From Flavobacteriales bacterium (GTDB lineage: Bacteria > Bacteroidota > Bacteroidia > Flavobacteriales > Flavobacteriaceae), in NCBI GenBank assembly GCA_011524915.1, contig WTJH01000079.1, positions 28,627-76,707 on the forward strand: DNA of 48,081 bases, read 5' to 3'. Below, one piece after another: positions 43,277 through 48,081 of this stretch (the first letter of the stretch is position 1; each line of letters opens with the position of its first letter). Below the pieces are notes generated by a model. The model had not been told where the DNA came from. It saw only the letters and a program-made list of their open reading frames with translations, and ran no database searches. The position numbers were made by a program, and so were the translations under genes.

Positions 43277-44400
43277 GATTTGGATACGATTTTAAAAATT
43301 CCTTTCCCTTCCACGGAGAGGTAAAGATAGCCATCCGGACCTTGCTGAACGTTGCGTACTCTTCCAATGTTGGGAGCTATTTTTTCTCGGGCAACGACTT
43401 GTTGGTTTTCGATGGTCAAATGTTCGAGATATTCAAATTTTAGGGAGCCTACAAAGTAATCTCCCCGCCAATTGGGGTATTTATCGGAATCTGAAATCGC
43501 AAATCCACTGGGTGCAATAGAGGGAACCCAATAGTAAAAAGGCTGTTCCATTCCTTCTTTTTTGGTTTGGGTAGTAATAGGCGTTCCGCTGTAGTTGATC
43601 CCGTAGGTAATCACAGGCCAGCCATAATTTTTTCCTTTTTGGATCCGATTGATTTCGTCTCCTCCTCGAGGGCCGTGTTCGTGAACCCAAATCTCCCCTG
43701 TGGTGGGGTGGGTAGCCATCCCTTGCGGGTTGCGGTGACCATAGGAAAATACAGCTTCCTTGGCTCCGTTTTGTCCCACAAAGGGATTGTCTTGTGGAAT
43801 ACTACCATCTCGGTTCAGGCGGTATATTTTCCCGCCATCTCGGGAAATGTCTTGGGGGTTTACATCGCGGTTGCCCCGGTCGCCAATCCCAAAGTAGAGA
43901 TGCCCTTGAGGGTCAAAAACAATACGGGAACCCCAATGTTGCCCTTTTTTGGAATTGGGGCTTGCTTGGTAGAGCAATTCCACGTCTTCCAAACGACTGT
44001 TATCGACCAGTCGGGCTTTGTATAGGGCGGTGTTGCCTCCGGGTTCTGATCCCCTTCCTTTGGAGCTAAGGGTCAGATAAATGATGCTATTGGTCTCAAA
44101 ATCGGGATCGGTGGCTACGTCCAAAAGACCGCCTTGCCCCCGGACATATACCTCAGGGACATTGCTGATGGCTTGTTTTGTACCAGCAGAGCAATAGTAT
44201 AGCGTACCTCCTTTTTCTGTGGCTAAAATTTCAGTTTTAGAAATAAAGGTCATTCCCCACAAAATACCGGAATCGTCCACCACCTTTTCAAGGGTATAGG
44301 CTGCAGTACTAGGAGTTTGTATGGGGGGGACATTTTCTTGGGCACAGGCCATAAATACGCTCAGGCCTAAAAGAGTCCCAATAGAAGCTAAATAACGCAT
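43273..44400 (-). CDS. PQQ-dependent sugar dehydrogenase lipoprotein
   Basis: A soluble-type aldose/sorbosone dehydrogenase beta-propeller (PF07995) of 375 residues, with lipobox Cys19 (SVFMAC). Blades show GLLDVATDPDFETNSIIYL, GQHWGSRIVFDPQGHLYFGIGDRG, SYGHRNPQGMATHPTTGEIWVHEHGPRGGDEIN and YGWPVITYG, the latter including the PQQ-binding residues of the family. It oxidises a sugar or related alcohol in the envelope and probably passes electrons to the coupled cytochrome c. Exact substrate unknown. No PQQ-biosynthesis genes are in the window, so the cofactor may be scavenged or made elsewhere. Confidence 0.92.
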   Translation of the reverse strand: MRYLASIGTLLGLSVFMACAQENVPPIQTPSTAAYTLEKVVDDSGILWGMTFISKTEILATEKGGTLYYCSAGTKQAISNVPEVYVRGQGGLLDVATDPDFETNSIIYLTLSSKGRGSEPGGNTALYKARLVDNSRLEDVELLYQASPNSKKGQHWGSRIVFDPQGHLYFGIGDRGNRDVNPQDISRDGGKIYRLNRDGSIPQDNPFVGQNGAKEAVFSYGHRNPQGMATHPTTGEIWVHEHGPRGGDEINRIQKGKNYGWPVITYGINYSGTPITTQTKKEGMEQPFYYWVPSIAPSGFAISDSDKYPNWRGDYFVGSLKFEYLEHLTIENQQVVAREKIAPNIGRVRNVQQGPDGYLYLSVEGKGIFKIVSKS

Positions 44401-44422
44401 GGTTTTAAACAGGGTTTTGAGG

Positions 44423-44430
44423 TAAAGTTA
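44423..44430 (-). promoter_or_regulatory. Weak promoter (TAACTTTA) for the dehydrogenase-cytochrome-FtsB/DivIC unit
   Basis: Near-match to TAnnTTTG on the minus strand, 22 bases before the ATG at 44400, with TTTTAG at 44448-44453 as a -33-like box 17 bases upstream. On the other strand a similar TATCTTTA at 44475-44482, 15 bases after a TTG, may serve the lipoprotein gene at 44510. Confidence 0.3.
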
Positions 44431-44509
44431 ACAGGAATTCCGCAGAACTAAAATGCTTGACAACAAAAGTAATATATCTTTATGCTGTTAAAATTTAAAT
44501 ACAACTCTT

Positions 44510-45613
44510 TTGATTTCAATATTCCCACATAAATACCTGAATGGTTTGCTGCTATGGATGAGTCTGTTTGTGGGTTATGCTTGTTCTAGCGATCCCTCGG
44601 GCGGGGGAGAAGAGCCTGCAGCAGAGGAACCCACTCTGGTGGTCGAGCGGCGACAGTTTTCGGTAACTGTTTCTGCAGGTACTGGGGGGAGCGTAAATAC
44701 GGCTGGAGGTTTATTGGTCGAAGGAAGTAGCCTTACCCTCACTGCAACACCCGATTCTGGCTATGTTTTTGAAAGTTGGTCCAATGGATCTACAGAAAAT
44801 CCCCTGACTATTGTTGTCAACGGAACCTTGACGCTTCAGGCCAACTTTACCCGAGATACACAAGGCGGAACCCAAACAACACTTTTGGAGGCCGATGGTC
44901 CAGGCAATACCTATGCCCTGATTACTTCAGTTTTGGCGCCCAACTATAACCCTATCGAAGTACCCGATTGCAATCACGAATCCTTTGGCGATCATATAGA
45001 CGAGCTTTTTGACGAAACTTTAAATAAAAATGTATTTCGGTTTTATATCCATACCACCCCCGACAACGACCGTTGCATCAACTTCGATCGGCAACGCAAC
45101 GAAATCAAAGCCTATAATCAGTCGCCAGAAAATCTCTTGGGTCGGGAAGGGGAATATGTAACCTATCGATGGAAATTTAAATTGGCGACAGGCTTCCAGT
45201 CTTCTCCGAATTTCACCCATATTCATCAGTTAAAATCGGTGGGAGGCGATCTGGCAGGGATGCCCATGTATACCTTGACCACACGGAAGGGAAACCCCGA
45301 TCGGATGGAGCTGCGCTATGCCGAAACAGACCAGCAAATCACTTTAACCCAAACCGATTTAACTCCCTTTTTGGGCCAATGGGTCACCGTTGAAGAAAGC
45401 GTCCTTTATGCACACAATGGAGCATATCGGCTGACCTTAAAAAACACCCAGACCGACGAGCTTCTTATGTCTTATACCAACGAATCTATTGTCAATTGGC
45501 GTGCTGGCGGGGAGTTTGTACGGCCTAAATGGGGGATCTACAGAAGCTTATTGCAAGCAGAAGACCTGCGGGACGAAGCCCTTTTATTTGCAGACTTTAG
45601 CGTTACAGAATAA
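44510..45613 (+). CDS. Surface lipoprotein with B-repeat and polysaccharide-lyase-like beta domain
   Basis: A 367-residue lipoprotein (lipobox Cys25, VGYAC), followed by a glycine- and glutamate-rich linker (26-45) like that of surface-exposed Bacteroidota lipoproteins. A B-repeat of the InlB/Flg_new type spans about 49-115 (TVSAGTGGSV, GYVFESWSNG, LTLQANFT). The C-terminal 240 residues look like a concanavalin-type jellyroll with RNEIK at 196-200, HIHQLK at 237-242 and KWGIYRS at 340-346. This recalls the RxEx(R/K), QxH and YFKxGxY motifs of PL7-type lyases, but is not an exact match, so carbohydrate-binding or lyase activity is a hypothesis. The start is TTG at 44510. Confidence 0.75.
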   Translation: MISIFPHKYLNGLLLWMSLFVGYACSSDPSGGGEEPAAEEPTLVVERRQFSVTVSAGTGGSVNTAGGLLVEGSSLTLTATPDSGYVFESWSNGSTENPLTIVVNGTLTLQANFTRDTQGGTQTTLLEADGPGNTYALITSVLAPNYNPIEVPDCNHESFGDHIDELFDETLNKNVFRFYIHTTPDNDRCINFDRQRNEIKAYNQSPENLLGREGEYVTYRWKFKLATGFQSSPNFTHIHQLKSVGGDLAGMPMYTLTTRKGNPDRMELRYAETDQQITLTQTDLTPFLGQWVTVEESVLYAHNGAYRLTLKNTQTDELLMSYTNESIVNWRAGGEFVRPKWGIYRSLLQAEDLRDEALLFADFSVTE

Positions 45614-45618
45614 GCCCT

Positions 45619-47052
45619 TTAAAACAAAAGAGGCATCAGAAATACATAAACACCGATAAGGATCAAAACGGCCAAAAGATTGAGTACGATCCCTACTCGG
45701 GCCATTTGTGGGATTTTTACATAACCACTAGCAAACACTATGGCATTGGGGGGTGTTGCCATTGGCATCATAAAGGCACAACTGCTGGCAATGGTCACGG
45801 GGATCAGCAAATGCAGCAGCGGGATTTCTAATCCCAGTGCGATTCCTGCTACCACGGGAGCCAAAACTGCGACCAAAGCCACATTACTCATCAATTCTGT
45901 TAGGAACAGCATCAGGCCAATCAGGAGGCAAAAGGTAGAAAAATTCCCATAGTTGCCTTGAGCAATCGCTTGGGCGACTTGGTCTACAATTCCAGAGGCA
46001 GACATGCCTTTAGCCAAGGCCAGGCCGCCGCCGAAAAGTATCAGTATTCCCCAAGCGAGTTTAGAGGTGTCTTCCCAAGTGAGAATATATTTATTTGGTC
46101 GAATCTCGTAGGGCAGTGCAAAAAGACTGATGGCAGCCCCCACACTGATGAGGGGGTCCGTAAGCCCCAAGTGGGGAAATAGGTTGTTGATTGCTGTTCT
46201 AAAAATCCATAGAAAAACGGTAGTTCCAAAAATATATAGGACATGCTTTTCACCTTTGGATAGCGGTCCTAATTTTTGCAGTTCTCCTGCAATTAATTCT
46301 TGCGAGGCACCAAACTCCAATCCTCGATTGGGAAACATCAGGTACACCAAAATCAGATAGCTTAAGCCAATCATCAGCGCTGCAAAAGGCAGCCCTAAAG
46401 CCATCCAGTTTAAAAAAGAGATTTCTATTTGATATTCGTTTTCTAAAAGCCCGATCAATACCGAATTCGGTGGAGTGCCAATAACGGTTGCTACACCCCC
46501 GACATTGGCAGCAATGGCAATTCCCAACATCACGCTTAAGGCAAAGCTTTGGTCTTGTTTTGTAAAGCCATCGGCATCTTTAAGCAGCAGTTGAATCACC
46601 GAAAGGGCAATGGGGAGCATCACCACGGTACTGGCCGTATTACTGATCCACATACTTAGGCTGGCCGTGGCCAGCATAAAGCCTAAGATGACTCTGTTGG
46701 GAGAAGTCCCGGTCCGGTGGATGATGTTTAGGGCAATCCTTTTGTGTAGTTCAACTTTTTCTAGGGCTAGGGCCAATACAAAACCTCCAAAAAACAAAAA
46801 GACAATCGGGCTGCCATAGTTGGCACCTACCTCCGCCATGGGCATAATCTTTAACAACGGAAAAAGCAAAAGGGGTAAAAGTGCCGTCACCGAAATCGAG
46901 ACCGCTTCCGTAATCCACCAAATAAGCATCCACGCTGCAACAGCTAGGACTTTATCGCCCATAGGAGAGAGCAGGGGAGTGGGTATCGCCCAAAGGCATG
47001 CAAATACAAGAGGTCCTAAGACTAAGCCAATCGCTTTTGGGTGGTTTCGCAT
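45619..47052 (-). CDS. SLC13/DASS-family anion (dicarboxylate) transporter
   Basis: A 477-residue inner-membrane transporter with about 11 hydrophobic segments, probably a sodium-coupled symporter of di- or tricarboxylates, sulfate or phosphate. Family features include EAVSISVTALLPLLLFPLL (about 49-67), ISNTASTVVMLPIALSV (the SNT motif, near 135), GVATVIGTPPNSVL and, in the second half, MSNVALVAVLAPV and MMPMATPPNAIVFASG, the paired SNT/TPPN elements of the inverted repeat. Substrate cannot be settled from sequence. It stops 5 bases from the converging lipoprotein gene. A strong ribosome-binding site precedes the ATG. Confidence 0.94.
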   Translation of the reverse strand: MRNHPKAIGLVLGPLVFACLWAIPTPLLSPMGDKVLAVAAWMLIWWITEAVSISVTALLPLLLFPLLKIMPMAEVGANYGSPIVFLFFGGFVLALALEKVELHKRIALNIIHRTGTSPNRVILGFMLATASLSMWISNTASTVVMLPIALSVIQLLLKDADGFTKQDQSFALSVMLGIAIAANVGGVATVIGTPPNSVLIGLLENEYQIEISFLNWMALGLPFAALMIGLSYLILVYLMFPNRGLEFGASQELIAGELQKLGPLSKGEKHVLYIFGTTVFLWIFRTAINNLFPHLGLTDPLISVGAAISLFALPYEIRPNKYILTWEDTSKLAWGILILFGGGLALAKGMSASGIVDQVAQAIAQGNYGNFSTFCLLIGLMLFLTELMSNVALVAVLAPVVAGIALGLEIPLLHLLIPVTIASSCAFMMPMATPPNAIVFASGYVKIPQMARVGIVLNLLAVLILIGVYVFLMPLLF

Positions 47053-47056
47053 ATAT

Positions 47057-47062
47057 CTCCTT
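47057..47062 (-). promoter_or_regulatory. Strong Shine-Dalgarno (AAGGAG) for the SLC13 transporter
   Basis: AAGGAG on the minus strand, 4 bases before the ATG at 47052. Most starts in this window have no clear Shine-Dalgarno, as is normal for Bacteroidota, so this one stands out and supports the chosen start. Confidence 0.6.
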
Positions 47063-47199
47063 TCAGAAATGCTAAGATGACCAAAATATGCAAAAAACCC
47101 AGATTAGGGGTGTTTTCTGTTCCATAACAGCTCTTATGGGCCTACAATTCTTTCCTTAATTCTCGAATCATTTTTATATTCCCGCTCCAAACGCCTGTT

Positions 47200-47811
47200 T
47201 TGAAAGACACCTATAACACCATAACTGAGGCCTCTGACGAATCTTTTTTTAAAGAAAAAGGGAGTAAGTTTTTTGGCTATGCTTTCCCCATCTGGAGCAA
47301 AGAAGATGCTCAAATGGCTTTGGATCAACTGAAAAAAAAGCATCCTTCGGCCAATCATATTTGTTATGCTTGGCAATTGGGAATCGAAAATCCTACCGTT
47401 AAACTCAACGACGATGGGGAGCCTAGCAATTCGGCTGGCAGTCCCATTCATGGGCAGATCCGATCCTTTGACCTAACGTATATTTTAGTGGCGTCCGTTC
47501 GGTATTTCGGAGGGACCAAACTGGGCGTTGGCGGACTTAAACAGGCCTATAAACATTCGGCTATGATCACCCTCCAGGGAGCCGCCATTGTAGAGAAGAC
47601 CGTGGATATCTATTATCAGCTCAACTTTAATTACGATGCTATCAATCTGGTGATGCGTATCATCAAAGAAAAAAACATCCGCATTTTAAGTCAGCAAATG
47701 GGCGTGGATTGCATCTATCGTATTGCCGTCCGCAAAGGGGAGGCTGCCGAGGTGTTGGGTCGATTCAGCCAACTGTATCAGTTAAAGATCCAAGCAATTG
47801 AACTTCCCTAG
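47200..47811 (+). CDS. yigZ: YigZ/IMPACT-family protein
   Basis: A 203-residue cytoplasmic protein. The N-terminal IMPACT domain contains EKGSKFFGYAFPI (about 19-31), HICYAWQLG, and GEPSNSAGSPIHGQI, then VRYFGGTKLGVGGLKQAYKHSA near 100-121. A C-terminal domain (about 135-203, DUF1949-type alpha-beta) follows. The family is conserved and may bind nucleic acid or ribosomes, but its role in bacteria is not established. The start is TTG at 47200, because MKDTYNTI fits the usual N-terminus and no ATG is available. It has no clear -7 match upstream and converges on the tRNA genes. Confidence 0.92.
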   Translation: MKDTYNTITEASDESFFKEKGSKFFGYAFPIWSKEDAQMALDQLKKKHPSANHICYAWQLGIENPTVKLNDDGEPSNSAGSPIHGQIRSFDLTYILVASVRYFGGTKLGVGGLKQAYKHSAMITLQGAAIVEKTVDIYYQLNFNYDAINLVMRIIKEKNIRILSQQMGVDCIYRIAVRKGEAAEVLGRFSQLYQLKIQAIELP

Positions 47812-47892
47812 GGGATACATAAGGTGTCCCGGGAGTGGAGGTGCCGCTGCATCTCAAGATTCAAAAGTGCTTATAGAAATTAAAAACGGTTG

Positions 47893-47923
47893 TAAAAAAC
47901 AAAACCCTTGATATTCAAGGGTT
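47893..47923 (-). terminator. Rho-independent terminator of the tRNA-Pro operon
   Basis: A 9-bp perfect stem (AACCCTTGA / TCAAGGGTT) with a 3-base loop spans 47903-47923. Read on the minus strand it is followed by a T-rich run (47893-47904), starting 17 bases after the 3' end of the first tRNA. On the plus strand no T-tract follows, so it does not obviously terminate yigZ. Confidence 0.8.
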
Positions 47924-47939
47924 CAAGTAAGAATTAGAG

Positions 47940-48013
47940 TCGGGATGACAGGATTTGAACCTGCGACCCCACGCACCCCATGCGTGTGCGCTACCAGGCT
48001 GCGCCACATCCCG
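47940..48013 (-). tRNA. tRNA-Pro (anticodon GGG)
   Basis: A 74-base cloverleaf on the minus strand. The acceptor stem CGGGATG pairs with CATCCCG, the discriminator is A, the D arm is GCGC/GCGC, the anticodon stem CACGC/GCGTG encloses loop ATGGGGT with anticodon GGG (reads CCC/CCU), and the T arm is GCAGG/CCTGT (one G-U pair) around TTCAAAT. CCA is not encoded. It lies 18 bases downstream of a second tRNA-Pro gene. Confidence 0.98.
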
Positions 48014-48031
48014 AAGGTCAATGTCAATAAG

Positions 48032-48081
48032 TCGGGGTGGCAGGATTCGAACCTGCGACCTCCTGCTCCCAAAGCAGGCGC
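48032..48081 (-). tRNA. tRNA-Pro (anticodon TGG), 5' part beyond window
   Basis: The 3' portion of a second tRNA on the minus strand: anticodon stem CCTGC/GCAGG around loop TTTGGGA (anticodon TGG, reads CCA and wobble), T arm GCAGG/CCTGC around TTCGAAT, 3' acceptor strand CACCCCG and discriminator A. The D arm and 5' acceptor strand lie outside the window. It is probably cotranscribed with the GGG tRNA. Confidence 0.95.

Noticed and set aside
43567-44025. Plus-strand open frame of 152 codons antisense to the sugar dehydrogenase gene
   Set aside because: No family motif and fully covered by the beta-propeller coding sequence.
1-48081. Mobile elements, CRISPR arrays, prophage, or secondary-metabolite and defence clusters
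   Set aside because: No transposase, integrase, phage, repeat-spacer, NRPS/PKS or defence-type gene is recognisable; the content is mainly conserved chromosomal genes.

Overview
The window is a dense, gene-rich chromosomal segment from a Bacteroidota bacterium, most likely class Flavobacteriia (probably Flavobacteriaceae). The evidence is: a gldI-type gliding lipoprotein next to nrnA and ndk; the linkages ruvX-def-DUF5606-mazG, relA/spoT-fur-purA, parA-parB-DUF5683-dapB-lepB-wbqC and ribH-small membrane protein-mutL; lipoprotein signal peptides; and repeated TAnnTTTG promoter elements with little Shine-Dalgarno. I recognise no phage, insertion sequence, CRISPR array or integron. Fifty protein genes and two tRNA genes fill almost all of it, and no gap exceeds about 150 bases.

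Layout. (1) 1-3.6 kb: the edge of a surface-glycan locus with two GT4 glycosyltransferases (the first cut by the window edge), a DUF616-type transferase and a GT2 transferase. (2) 3.6-6.7 kb: dapD (lysine/meso-DAP), then divergently ruvX-def-DUF5606-mazG. (3) 6.7-28.5 kb: an almost 22-kb minus-strand run. In order of transcription it holds nrnA, gldI, a cyclophilin-FKBP lipoprotein, a DUF3810 membrane protein, two periplasmic amidohydrolase-like proteins, a TrmH-type RNA methyltransferase, RelA/SpoT, Fur, purA, an OstA/LptA-like protein, an aminotransferase, a TPR protein, two DUF368 transporters, aroE and a DUF349 protein. (4) 28.6-31.1 kb: ndk, facing a recF-2TM-lipocalin-DUF721 operon. (5) 31.2-37.2 kb: a plus-strand run of TPR membrane protein, ribH, small membrane protein, mutL, two rhomboid proteases and a membrane-anchored EEP-family protein. 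(6) 37.2-44.4 kb: minus strand, PQQ-type sugar dehydrogenase, cytochrome c and FtsB/DivIC-like protein, then parA, parB, DUF5683, dapB, lepB and wbqC. (7) 44.5-48.1 kb: a lipoprotein with a B-repeat and a lyase-like beta domain, an SLC13 transporter, yigZ, and two tandem tRNA-Pro genes with a terminator.

The content is mainly housekeeping: cell-envelope biogenesis (DAP pathway, lipid-carrier recycling, LPS transport, signal peptidase, periplasmic foldases), chromosome maintenance (ParAB, RecF, DUF721/DciA, MutL, RuvX), and stress and nucleotide control (RelA/SpoT, Fur, PurA, MazG, Ndk). I do not see a clearly new defence or biosynthetic system. The most interesting points are a periplasmic amidohydrolase pair in which only one of three domains keeps the metal-binding HxH, a surface lipoprotein with PL7-like motif spacing, a recF/DUF721 operon, a MutL lacking the standard endonuclease motif, and five convergent gene pairs whose stop codons overlap or nearly touch, leaving no room for terminators.
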